DNA from: Symbiodinium sp. CCMP2592
Taxonomy: Eukaryota > Sar > Dinophyceae > Suessiales > Symbiodiniaceae
DNA: 64,000 nt
Direction of reading: 5' to 3'
NCBI GenBank assembly: GCA_905221615.1
Contig: CAJNDT010000146.1
Coordinates: 1-64,000, forward strand
The notes under the pieces were generated by a model. The model did not search any database, was not told the DNA's origin, and saw nothing but the letters and a program-made list of their open reading frames with translations. A program made the translations under genes and the position numbers. Shown here one piece after another: positions 23,991-33,870 of this stretch (positions are counted from its first letter, which is position 1; the number at the start of each line of letters is the position of its first letter).

Positions 23991-24183
23991 TGTGTGCCCG
24001 CAGGTGCTTCTCAAGCCGCACTAGGCTACAGGGGGCCCTGGCAGCCCTAGGGGAATTATAGTATGTTGGAGGTTCAGAGTTCCTCGAGCTTCCTTTGTGT
24101 TACGGGTAAATGCGTAGGACGGGCACGAAACCATGGGCTTCCAAGTCTCATTTTGCCGTCGGCCCTTGGACCAACCCCAAAAC

Positions 24184-24315
24184 CGCTGAGAAGGATGGTT
24201 GCCCGGCCCCCCTCCGCTGAGCATTTGCTGCTTAATGTACTGGCAGAGCTGTTCCTGGGTTCTTCGCCCTCGTTCTTTGATACCATGAAGCGTGTTTGGG
24301 TCAATCGTATATACC
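24184..24315 (-). CDS. Exon candidate, minus strand (unrecognised)
   Basis: The minus-strand acceptor is gttcag. The frame reads VYTIDPNTLHGIKERGRRTQ, EQLCQYIKQQMLSGGGPGNH, PSQ. The donor GTTTTGGGG falls in a G-rich telomere-like stretch. It has the codon character of a real helical segment, and its ends are phase-compatible with the exon candidates at 22528-22643 and 25594-25692. A 68-residue frame also exists on this strand further down. Gene identity unknown. Confidence 0.5.
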
Positions 24316-24667
24316 CTGAACGTGACCCCTCTTCTCTCGAAAGGACAGAGGATCCGCTGACAGGTGCGCTGCTGGATTTGGGTCGGTTCGGATTTTCCCT
24401 AAGCCTGATGCCCCAAACCCGAGTCCTAACATACCTATTGTGGCTATACTGGAGCTGCCCGTGGACCCTGGGCCCTCAAGTATCGCACCAAATTGTCAGG
24501 GGTCATTTTTCTTGGGTAAGGGGTTACCGCAAAAGCTCAGAGCTCTGTTGACGTCTCTGCACACCTCTGCACATGCTTACTTTGCGGTGATGATTGTTAA
24601 GACTAGTTGCTGTTGTCATGAGTACTACTATACCTCTGGTGTCAGTATAACCCTTTGTTTTGTTTAA

Positions 24668-24820
24668 AATTCTAGATGTACGTATATGTACATATGGATG
24701 TATATACACACATACTTACGGACAGACAGGCAGACAGACATGCATTCGTACATACATACATCAGTACATTCATACATCCATCCATGCATGCTGCATACGT
24801 GCATACATACATACATAGGT

Positions 24821-24886
<66 letters not shown>

Positions 24887-24888
24887 GG
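24668..24888. repeat. TACA/CATA tetranucleotide and (GA)n tract
   Basis: From 24668 to about 24826 there are degenerate tacatacata, acagacag and catccatc words. From 24827 to 24888 there is an almost pure AG run. The long open frames across it are repeat-encoded. Confidence 0.9.
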
Positions 24889-25410
24889 TCATGTGTAAGC
24901 ATCTCAAGCCCACTACGAAAATACTAAAGCGCCTGGTCCCTATTGCGGGCCACTGAAACTACTACAATACAAACAACAAATATGGTAATGGTTCCATTAT
25001 GTCATGTCTTGCAAGCACATCTTCACTTTGCAATTCCCAAACTAGGAACGTCTCTCTCTGTGACGGCTCACAGGGCCACACGTAGGAAGACCCTACAGGA
25101 GGACCCTTGTCAAGGTAATTAACGGGTTTTTTGTTTCCTCAGCATGACACCTCTGCGGCACCATGCAGTGACATGGTACCAACCTGGTACTACCCACAAA
25201 CATCCAACCAAACCTCAAACCCCCACATGCCTATATCATGCCAATACGAACATCGATACCGTTGCAGTCGCTTTTATCCGAGCCAATGTAGGTTCAACAT
25301 AGCCCGCAGGTCTTAATGAGTTGCATCCTGAAGAGGGGTTCTGTTGGGCCCCGACCACCTACTGTAGCACTGTACTGGCCTCCCATCCATTTATGTAAAG
25401 CCATGAGTCT

Positions 25411-25530
25411 CTAGGCCGGGTCGTAGGAGCCCTGAAAAGCGGGGGTCTTTTTGATCGGAGAACCCTTCCCCATCGCACGTGAGCCCAATGGCTGCCTCTT
25501 CGTCGGCACATCCACCAGCAGAGCCGAAGC
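25411..25530 (-). CDS. Possible terminal exon, minus strand
   Basis: An acceptor (gacgacag) is followed by 39 codons and TAG: ASALLVDVPTKRQPLGSRAM, GKGSPIKKTPAFQGSYDPA. The other two frames are also open through here, so the frame choice rests only on composition. It does not join in phase with the exon candidate just upstream, and may be an alternative or a false call. Confidence 0.28.
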   Translation of the reverse strand, partial: ASALLVDVPTKRQPLGSRAMGKGSPIKKTPAFQGSYDPA

Positions 25531-25586
25531 CTGTCGTCTTCGTACACAACCCAAGGCTCGGTTTAGGGTTGATAATTGCAACGAGT

Positions 25587-25692
25587 TCATGACCCTTTTG
25601 TCGTGGGAGTATTTCTAAAGTCCCTGGATAATTTGCAGATGCCAATGGGCTTCTTCTTCTTGTTCGCAGACTGCCCATTCTTATCAAACCAA
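25587..25692 (-). CDS. Exon candidate, minus strand
   Basis: The acceptor (ccctccag) opens a frame reading WFDKNGQSANKKKKPIGICK, LSRDFRNTPTTKGS and a TGA. Alternatively a GTCATG donor at 25593 ends it after TTK, leaving two bases that fit the exon candidate at 24184-24315 in phase. A + strand frame (about 25576-25809) is also open and hydrophobic, so the strand is not certain. Confidence 0.4.
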
Positions 25693-26879
25693 CTGGAGGG
25701 TTTTGGTGGCTTCATGGGGCTTTGTCTAGCACCACCTTTGAGGTGGCATGATATGTGGAGGTTTTGGATATCGCACTGTACTTCTCAGAGTTTCTTAACG
25801 TACTCATAGTCCAGCCGTCCCCAAAACCGACAACTGCAGTAAATTCGTCCCCGCACGCCACCGCCCTGGACCCTATACATCCCTATACTCTATATACCTT
25901 AAACCCACAAATCGAGAAGTGTGCCGAAACCCTAAACCGTTCATCAAGAGCACCTCTCCGTCAGGAGCCCCGATGGGTCCCCCGGCGTTAAGCCGAGCCC
26001 TGTGCCGGACACGAAGCATGAGGCGATGATGCAGGCCGGCCTAGCCTGTCTGTGGGCATCAACCTGTACTTAACATGGGATTTGGCTTTGGGGGGGCAAG
26101 GGTTTAGGGTGTGCGGAGGTTAACCGGTGCTGTATAGCTCGTAATTGCATGACTCGGGTGACGGCGACGTAGCAAGTACGATCACAAGGCGCCTGCTGGC
26201 TGTGGGGTCTCGATATTATAGGGTCGGAACAACTGTAGTAGCAGCATCCCCACCAAGTCCCTACATAATTGTAGTGTATCAATATGAATATTCATATGTA
26301 TATGATGTATGCATGTATATACACATATATAGATATATGCACACCAAACCTAGTTAACATCATGCGCGGCACTAGGTCTAGAGTGCTTAGGGCCTTGAGA
26401 GCTTCGCGTCTGTGAGGTCATGTAGGATGCTTACGGCTCTCAGGGCCTTTGGGGCTCACGGCCTTTTAAAAGCTGGGAGGGGGATGACTTCAGGATTGTT
26501 TTGTATTAGCAAGCAGGTTTGGCAGGACTCTACATTTTTCAGGGTTCTGGGAGGCGACGCTTCCGACCGCTGGGCCTTTTCTTCGCAACTGCGTCTGTAA
26601 GCGATCCTGAGCCCTAATGGTGTTGGTGTATGTGTTTGTTTTCAACCTCTCTGTGTACTGTGTACAGCTTGTGGAGCGTAGGACGGCGTAGGCTTTCAAG
26701 CTTGTACCCCAGGAGTTTAGGCTTGAGGTTCGAGAGTTGCACCGTATGTTCGAGGGTTTGTTATATCCCAGTTACCCGGGCCCAAATTTGTTGCAAAACG
26801 ACAGCCTTTTTGGGTGTTGGGGTTTGATTCTGATATCACTTAGGAGCCAGCTTGGGGGGCCTCAAGCCGCAGATCCGAA

Positions 26880-27393
26880 ATGCTGGAGCACAATGAATTT
26901 GAACCTTATCGTCTTTGGCTGCAGGAGTTCGTGCACGCTCAGCTGATGACGATTCTGCAGCAACTTGCCTGCTACGACATGCATAGAAGATATGAGAGCA
27001 CAGTAGATATATTTATGACCTCTCGCCTCGGGGCTACGGCACTTCGAAACGATTTTAACTGCATTTTCAGGTCGCGAATTCTTCAGGTTTTGGATGTTGA
27101 GCCCGGCAGTTCTGCGCAACAGTTTATGCCCCGGCGGCTCGGGCGCTGCCGGGTTTAGGGTTTTGGTTGGCTGTCGGATTAGGGTTTAGGGTTTAGGGCA
27201 AGGCACTTGTTTTCGTAAAGCTCGAATTTGAGGTACACAGCCGTGAAAGCCGCTCCAGCTCTTGAACACCCCTCAACCCGAAAACCGTGAGCCCAAAGCC
27301 CTGTAGAGGCCCTTTGTGGATCAGCTGGAACTTCTCAGCGATGCGCTGAATGCTCTCACGGCCCAGACCACCGAAATCGAGGATGAGGCCTGA
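26880..27393 (+). CDS. Probable two-exon gene, small unknown protein
   Basis: Exon 1 (26880-27152, 91 codons) starts at ATG: MLEHNEFEPYRLWLQEFVHA, QLMTILQQLACYDMHRRYES, and continues to RRLGRCR. The intron is 27153-27306 (154 bases). It opens GTTTAGGGTTTTGG, holds a near-perfect telomere-like run (27178-27198) and ends in C-rich sequence and CTGTAG. Exon 2 (27307-27393) continues in phase, RPFVDQLELLSDALNALTAQ then TTEIEDEA and TGA TAA. The product would be 119 residues and mostly helical, with an acidic end. Exon 2 can also be read on the minus strand (ILDFGGLGRESIQRIAEKFQ), which keeps the confidence moderate. Family not recognised. Confidence 0.5.
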
Positions 27394-27665
27394 TAACAAT
27401 GACAACAACAACACGGATAACAAGAATAGTAGGAATAGCAATATCAATAGTGGCAACAGTTTAGGTAATCATAGCTGTGATCTCAATAGCCATACCAGTG
27501 TTGAATCGATAAAGATATTGAGAGTTTCGGCAGTATCATGAGCATGCTTTCTTGCTATCGCGTTGTTACTTCGCTCGGTTGTTCTATGTGTTTCTTGGTC
27601 TCTTTCAGGGGTGCCTGTTGACATTGTAGGATGTGTGTGCGTGTGTGCGTGCATGTCAGGGTTTG

Positions 27666-27768
27666 AGAGTTTTCAAAAATAGGGGACCCTGGTATAGCAC
27701 CCTACATAACAGGATCCTTATTATAAGGACCCAAAATAAGGTACCCCTAATTTTCGGAAACTCCCATT
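27666..27768. repeat. Palindromic element, family A (copy 1)
   Basis: The ends are gagttttcaaaaatagggga and cccctaattttcggaaactc, which pair with each other. The centre is the palindrome-like aggatccttattataaggac. Closely related elements lie at 41920-42029 and 48338-48446. Confidence 0.75.
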
Positions 27769-28556
27769 TGGCACTTCAGGATGCTAGGGTTCGGGGTTTA
27801 CAGCGACCGTCTTTGGCATCTTTATCGTGGCAAGGTGGAGGGATCCTGTTCGGGAAGTCGCGTTTGGGACACCGTAGTACCCTCCGCTTACTACAGCTTG
27901 ACTTATCTGACAAAGTATCCTACATACGCCCTTAACCCCTAACCCCCGCAACCCACAACCGACAACGCTACCTACCCCTCTGTCCCCCAAACCCTCAAAC
28001 CCGGACGCCCGGCACCTTAAGAGCCCCACTTTAAAAGGCGTGGGTCAGGTTCATCTTAACCCTAATTTTGAGGGCCGTGAATCTGCAGAACCGCGTAACA
28101 TAGAAGCCCGGCCCGAAGTAAAGGGTTCGTATAAGATTACTGGTATAATGAGGTTTGCGGGTATAGCGCGGCCATTAAAGGGTTCTTATGAGTATTCTAT
28201 GAGGTTCGCACAAAGTCATGTATCAGCCGCACGATGTGGGTAGAAACTATTACTATTCCGCAAGGTTCCTTACTATGCATGTTTCTACGATAGTGCACAA
28301 ACACCAACCCTATTACCTGTGCCTCAGTTGTAGGGATTGCAGTTTTAGGGATGAAGGGTTTTGGGTTCTAGGGTTCAGGAAAAGTTTACGGCTTGGTGGT
28401 TTAAGGGCTGGTTCGTCGAAGCATACAGGTCAATGAGCTTGTCACACATTGGCCCGGAAAAGCCAAGCCACGACAAGAGGAATTGCAGCAACACTCAGGC
28501 GGCGCACGAGCGACAATAAGCCCAAGCGGCAGCAGTGCCAGCAGACGAGCACCAGC

Positions 28557-28688
28557 GCCGCCACCACCACCACCACCACCACCACCACTACCACCACCAC
28601 CGCCACTACCGCCACAGCAACAAGAACGACGATGACAGCAGCAACAACAACAAGTACAAGGACGACTACGACTACTACTACTACTACG

Positions 28689-28787
<99 letters not shown>

Positions 28788-28795
28788 GCTTTGTT
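28557..28795. repeat. CAC then ACT trinucleotide arrays
   Basis: An array of CAC triplets (28557-28615) is followed by mixed AAC/GAC triplets and then an almost pure ACT array (28664-28789). Frames across it give poly-His, poly-Tyr, poly-Thr or poly-Ser. It may lie within a gene, since coding-like sequence flanks it on both sides. Confidence 0.9.
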
Positions 28796-28827
28796 CGACG
28801 CTATGCAGGAGGCAAAAGCTACCATCC

Positions 28828-28992
28828 GCGAAGGCGGCTTTTGCTGCTGCTGCCACTACTGCCCCCGGTCAGGTTCTCCATCATCGCGAGCAGGTGGCAC
28901 AGAATCAGAGTCGCCTTACAGCCTTGGCCGCTGGTCTTGCAAGGATTTGTGTTTATAGCATGCTGTCTCCCCACAATCATCTGCAATCATAA
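28828..28992 (+). CDS. Exon-like segment after triplet array
   Basis: A + frame reads AKAAFAAAATTAPGQVLHHR, EQVAQNQSRLTALAAGLARI and stops at 28990. The Ala/Gln-rich helical character looks coding. A second frame (TALFDAMQEAKATIREGG) is open into the ACT array from 28785. Upstream of the arrays, 28455-28555 also reads as KPRQEELQQHSGGARATISP. Boundaries and frame changes could not be settled. Confidence 0.3.
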   Translation, partial: AKAAFAAAATTAPGQVLHHREQVAQNQSRLTALAAGLARICVYSMLSPHNHLQS

Positions 28993-29455
28993 CGCCTTCG
29001 GTTTGACTTTGAGGTTTCTTCTTTTGGTGTGGTGTTCGGGGGTTTAGCACGTCCCACATGGCGACAAACTTTCGTACGCCACGCTGGGCTTGAACTCGAA
29101 GACTGCAGAGTGCTCGGTGGCAGGTTTTACAGTATGTAGACGCGGCTTCTGTATGTTCAGTCAATTTATAGACACAGCTTTTCTGTGAGATAGGTGGCGG
29201 GTTGATACTGTACAGTTTTCTAGGTTTGTAGGTCCAGAGGCAGCTTGAGTAAGTGTCTTGTAAGTCATCTGTTCGAAGACGGCATTATGTTCAGCCCTGC
29301 TTGTGGCCTATGCTGACGATCCTGCATGCAGGGTTTACACAGACCTCTTGGGTTGCGTCCCCAAAACTCTCAACCCGAAATCTCAAATCTGAACGGACCT
29401 GTGTAGAACCCCCATATTCCCCCAGTAGAGCCTTGAGGTAGGAAAATTACTAAGT

Positions 29456-29510
29456 GAGGAAGCTCGGGCGACCGAAGCCACGACTGGGATACAGGAGGTC
29501 CACAAGAAGG
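29456..29510 (+). CDS. Short exon candidate
   Basis: The acceptor ends at 29455 (ttactaag). The frame is EEARATEATTGIQEVHKK and the donor is GTGGGC. Upstream sequence is C-rich (acccccatattcccccag). It reads like a coiled-coil fragment. It may belong to the same gene as the segment at 28.8 kb; no phase link was proved. Confidence 0.35.
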
Positions 29511-30940
29511 TGGGCTCTTGGCATCTCTTTGAAAGGTTCTAAACCCTACAGTAAACCCCATAAAGTTGGAAACCGGATTAAGGCCAAATAGTGCTGGGAT
29601 TCCCTATACATTACTCTTAAGGATGGAGGCTCTGGGGTTTCCAACTCTTGGGCTTCTACTGTAAACCCTATACAGTTTTAGGGTTGCTTGTGGGTTGTCG
29701 TGCTTTTGGCCCAGGAAACTCCGCAAATGTGCTCTAAGCCCGGAGCTCAAGACCCGCAACCCCAATCCAAACTGCAGACCTCAAATCATTTTAGGGTTTC
29801 GTTGATTGCTTGCTGGCTTGCTGGCCTTCTGGCAGTCTGGCTGGCTTGCATAGTCCATGGTCAGGGTTCATGTTATCGTATCAAAGAGAGGGAACGCGTG
29901 AACAACCTTCACGCACATCTATCCTGCGTAGGTAGGGTTTGGGCATTTGTCCGTAGGCCCTGCATTTGAGAGAGATGTTTCAAGTGCAGGTAGAAAGCGG
30001 AGTTTCACAACTGAAGAGACCCACAGATTACATAGGCTGAACACCAGGATACATATGACAAGGATCCGCAAATGAGGTACGGCAAGGTTGAGGTGAGGTT
30101 TACCCAATGGAGGCTTCGGGGCCTTTAGGCTTGCAAGATGTTTGTACCATGTTCCCGTTTTGAGAGCCAACGGCCCGGGGCTTTAGGGTTCAGGGTTTGC
30201 GCCTGCAGGATGAGCATGTGTGAGAGCGACAACAAAAAGAGAGAGAGAGAGAGAGAGGGTTGAGGTCGCAACAGACTTACTCCAGTAGACTCTTTTGTCT
30301 ACTTGAGGTGTTAACAGCTGCCAAAACTCTAGTCGCTAGGCCCCTCTGCGGAGCCACACGAGGATGCAACATCAACAGTTTCGGTGTTCGGTTTCGGCAA
30401 AACGGCCAGAAAGCGATTACACAAGCCTGGGGTTGGAGCATCCAGTATCTAGACCCTAAATTTAGTAGTTTGGATCCTCATTGATAAGCTTCATAAATTC
30501 TACGACACCACACCATAACTGCAAAAGAGTCTGAGAGGACGTCGGGATGTTCATGTCCAGCTGCGCTGCTAGTCTCGTACGGTATAGGAATGATTTGCAG
30601 GTTCGTAACGGTGTCCTGATACTGAGCAGTACTTTGCCCCGTCTATAGAAATATCCCGACAAGAACACAGTGTTCCCCCAAACCGTATTCTGATTATTGA
30701 GGTCCGAATTATATCGTCCGGGGCAGGCTGCATCGCTTGTGACATGGTTGGTTGGCATGAAGGCTCTCGCAACTTAAGATGTATAGCTCGGTTGCTTGCG
30801 TCGTGCCCGTAGGCCAACAGATTCTGTTCGTTGTTTACCCTCTGCAATGTTTCAGCTGTATGTACTTGAAAAGGTTGCATGCCGAGCAGCATCGCCGGAA
30901 AGCGAGGAAGCTTCAGAATTTTCCTTCTTGGCAGTAGAAC

Positions 30941-31186
30941 ATGTCGGGACCGGGGCCCCCAATGGCTTCGATTGATCGCTTGCGCATCCATGCTCGACTC
31001 TATCACCGTCGTAAGACTGACAAGCCAGCTGCGCTGCTTGGATTGGAAAAGCAGTCAATGACCGTGCTCGGAACTTGCGTGTTTGCGTGTGCATGGGGCA
31101 TTGAAACGAGCTTTGAATGCGTTCGTGCTAGTCTTTATGGTGGTGTTGACCTTCGCGGTAGTGGTCCGAATGGGTGTAAACGTTGA
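30941..31186 (+). CDS. Conserved mini-ORF upstream of AP2 gene 4
   Basis: An 81-codon frame starting MSGPGPPMASIDRLRIHARL. Compared with copy 1, the Arg cgc to cga change is silent in this frame but would change Ala to Ser in the antisense frame. The extension after AALLG (LEKQSMTVLGTCVFACAWGI) partly matches copy 3, so units 3 and 4 share an arrangement lost or altered in 1 and 2. Function unknown. Confidence 0.45.
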   Translation: MSGPGPPMASIDRLRIHARLYHRRKTDKPAALLGLEKQSMTVLGTCVFACAWGIETSFECVRASLYGGVDLRGSGPNGCKR

Positions 31187-31255
31187 CATAGACTTGGCAT
31201 TGTTGTAGAAGAAGTCGTTATCGTGGTGGCAGCAGCAGCAGCAACAGCAACAGGA

Positions 31256-31660
<405 letters not shown>

Positions 31661-32338
31661 GCTCTATAGATTCTGTAGTTAGTGGGGCTGCTGCTGCCCT
31701 TGTTGCTGTTGTAGTTGTTGTTGCCGCAGTTGCTGCTGTTGCTATGTAGTTCGTGGTGCTGCTGCTGCCCTTTGCTGTGGCTGTGGCTGGCGCTACTGCT
31801 GTTGCTGTTGCAGAAGCTAGAGTACCAGGTATTGGCAGGGATATGACGAGTTGGCCAGCTGTGGAAGCGTTGATTCAAATCCTTTTTGGGTGAAGAGTTG
31901 GCAACCCTCATGCGCCGAATCATTACTTACACTTGAACTGTAGCAATCTGCCTGACGGCCGAAGAGTGGTTGAATAAATATGCGCATAGAAGAGTGAGAA
32001 CAGTGAGAACAGACTTCGGAATGGTTCCTTCATGAGCTATTAATATCTCTCGTTTGCATTGTTTGTTCACTAAACTTGTCGAGTCGTTCATTAGTGATCT
32101 GAAATTCAAGTTCAGTGACGAACTATGAAACATAGTGATGCTGATGACCTAGATTATCAGCTAGTTATCCCAACTTCGAGCACGGACCAGATCTGGTACA
32201 CACTTCTTCTCGCGGGCACAATAAATAGTGTAATTGCTGTATTCTTAAGTAATCAGCACCAACTGAAGGGTTGCCCGGTCTCCCATCCTTACTGTGATAC
32301 CAATATCAGGAAGACAGGATTAAACACGACAACCCAAA

Positions 32339-33778
32339 ATGCAGCTCAGGATCGGCACATACTGGGAGAAAGCGGATTACGCCGACCAGTCAGACCTCCG
32401 AAGGCTTGCAGCCCCGGTGGCATCCTGGATCGCCTTCGGCCCTCCGGGTCGGATTCCGACGGTAGAAGAGCTCCAGCTAGTGACGAAGTTCATGAACAAG
32501 ATGGATGGTGGGCCGTTGCCCTCTCGGTTGAGCGATGTCTTATGTGAGATGAAACAGCGGCTCCTGTCTCTCCCCAGGCCGGCCGATGAGGCTTGGAAGG
32601 CGGCAGAGAAGCAGCTTCGAAAAACCTATCGGCAGTTGCTACGCTGCTGCAGCGCAACATCTGCCCAATCGGATATCGCTGCCGGTGATAACGCTGATGC
32701 TGAATTGAGAGCCGGGCAGGATGTGGCCCTGCAAGTCCGTGAAACGGAGGATTCCGGATCTCCCTGTGCATCTGCTCAGTCTGATCAGCACCTTATGTTG
32801 TTCCGCAAGATGAACGAGTGGGGCTTTCTGGACAACGCTCAGAAGCTGGAGCGCTTGCAGCAGGCCGAGGAAGCATCGAGGCACTCACGAAGGAGCTTGA
32901 GCCAGGAAGAACTAGCAGATGTGCTCAGCACGGCGGCAGCTTGTCTTGCAGCTCCGCGCAGACATGCGAGGCTGCAGGATGCCAAAGGCCTATGCCTAGG
33001 CGAAGTCAGAACTGCATCGGAATCGCAGGATCCGACAGTGGATCTGCAAAAACGAGTTCGGTCTCTGTTTCTGCATGCTCTGCGTGTATGGCAGATGAAC
33101 CAATTCGATTGTCAAGCTATCGAGCATGTCCTGGACTGTGTGCAACAGAAGATCAGCCAATTTGAGAATAAGGTTGGGGAGATTCAAGGCGCTGCCGCGG
33201 GGAAGGCTTGGCTGAAAATCAAGCAGATGATCGACGAGTTGCTGCTCCGCGTAGGTGCGCCCTCGGACCCGCTTGCGAAAGGCACAACAAAACCCCGAGT
33301 AGAAGCTGTAAGACAGGAGCGCCAGAGCGGTATCCAGAACATCATCTGGGAAGCGAAGAGAAGTTCCTGGAGATGCGAATGGAAGTATAGACATGCTGGT
33401 GGTTACAAAGGGAAATCTCGCTCGTTTCCAATTGCCATGTTCCTCGAGCGGGGCCTTGGTGAGGAGGCGGCTGTCGAGGCCGCGCTGCAGGAAGCAAAGG
33501 CCTACCGCGAGGAGCTCGTGCGCAAGGGAATACTGAAGCCGCCGAAGCCGAAACCCCCACGCTCAACGGTGAGGGGTGTCGCCTTTGACATAAGCCAACA
33601 GAAGTGGCGGGTTCAAAAGTACGATGCCGTCAAACGGAAGCTTGTGCACTGTGGTAGGTTCGACGCCAAGGAGGAAGCCGAGCTCAAGGCCCGGGAGGTG
33701 TTCAGGCAGCTCGGGATTCGACCCGAATACGAGGTGCGGCCGGCGAAGCGAAGCAGATCCGAGGTGCCGGGAGCTTGA
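32339..33778 (+). CDS. AP2-domain protein, copy 4 (diverged)
   Basis: A single-exon frame of 479 residues with the family architecture. An in-frame TAA just upstream supports the ATG. Residues 1-70 are almost identical to copies 1-3. Residues 75-135 diverge (KQRLLSLPRPADEAWKAAEK). The stretch GFLDNAQKLERLQQAEEASR to ARLQD is again nearly identical even at DNA level (only a couple of differences in about 170 bases), and the C-terminal third diverges. Domain 1 reads SGIQNIIWEAKRSSWRCEWK; domain 2 reads RGVAFDISQQKWRVQKYDAV. The tail RSRSEVPGA differs. Patchy identity points to gene conversion with the tandem copies. Confidence 0.85.
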   Translation: MQLRIGTYWEKADYADQSDLRRLAAPVASWIAFGPPGRIPTVEELQLVTKFMNKMDGGPLPSRLSDVLCEMKQRLLSLPRPADEAWKAAEKQLRKTYRQLLRCCSATSAQSDIAAGDNADAELRAGQDVALQVRETEDSGSPCASAQSDQHLMLFRKMNEWGFLDNAQKLERLQQAEEASRHSRRSLSQEELADVLSTAAACLAAPRRHARLQDAKGLCLGEVRTASESQDPTVDLQKRVRSLFLHALRVWQMNQFDCQAIEHVLDCVQQKISQFENKVGEIQGAAAGKAWLKIKQMIDELLLRVGAPSDPLAKGTTKPRVEAVRQERQSGIQNIIWEAKRSSWRCEWKYRHAGGYKGKSRSFPIAMFLERGLGEEAAVEAALQEAKAYREELVRKGILKPPKPKPPRSTVRGVAFDISQQKWRVQKYDAVKRKLVHCGRFDAKEEAELKAREVFRQLGIRPEYEVRPAKRSRSEVPGA

Positions 33779-33870
33779 GAAGCTGGGAGCTGACAACGAC
33801 TCAGCCTGGCTTGCGCATTGCTGCATCGGAGCCCAAAGCGGTTTAGGGTTTAGAGTTGAGTAGGGTCGGT

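Noticed and set aside
26125..26199. Minus-strand exon-like segment SRRLVIVLATSPSPESCNYE
   Set aside because: The + strand is equally open and protein-like (GDGDVASTITRRLLAVGSRY), and the flanking words fit neither strand.
28401..29047. ORFs of 127-170 codons on both strands (poly-Ser, poly-Val, poly-Thr, poly-Tyr)
   Set aside because: Encoded by CAC/ACT triplet arrays; all frames are open at once.
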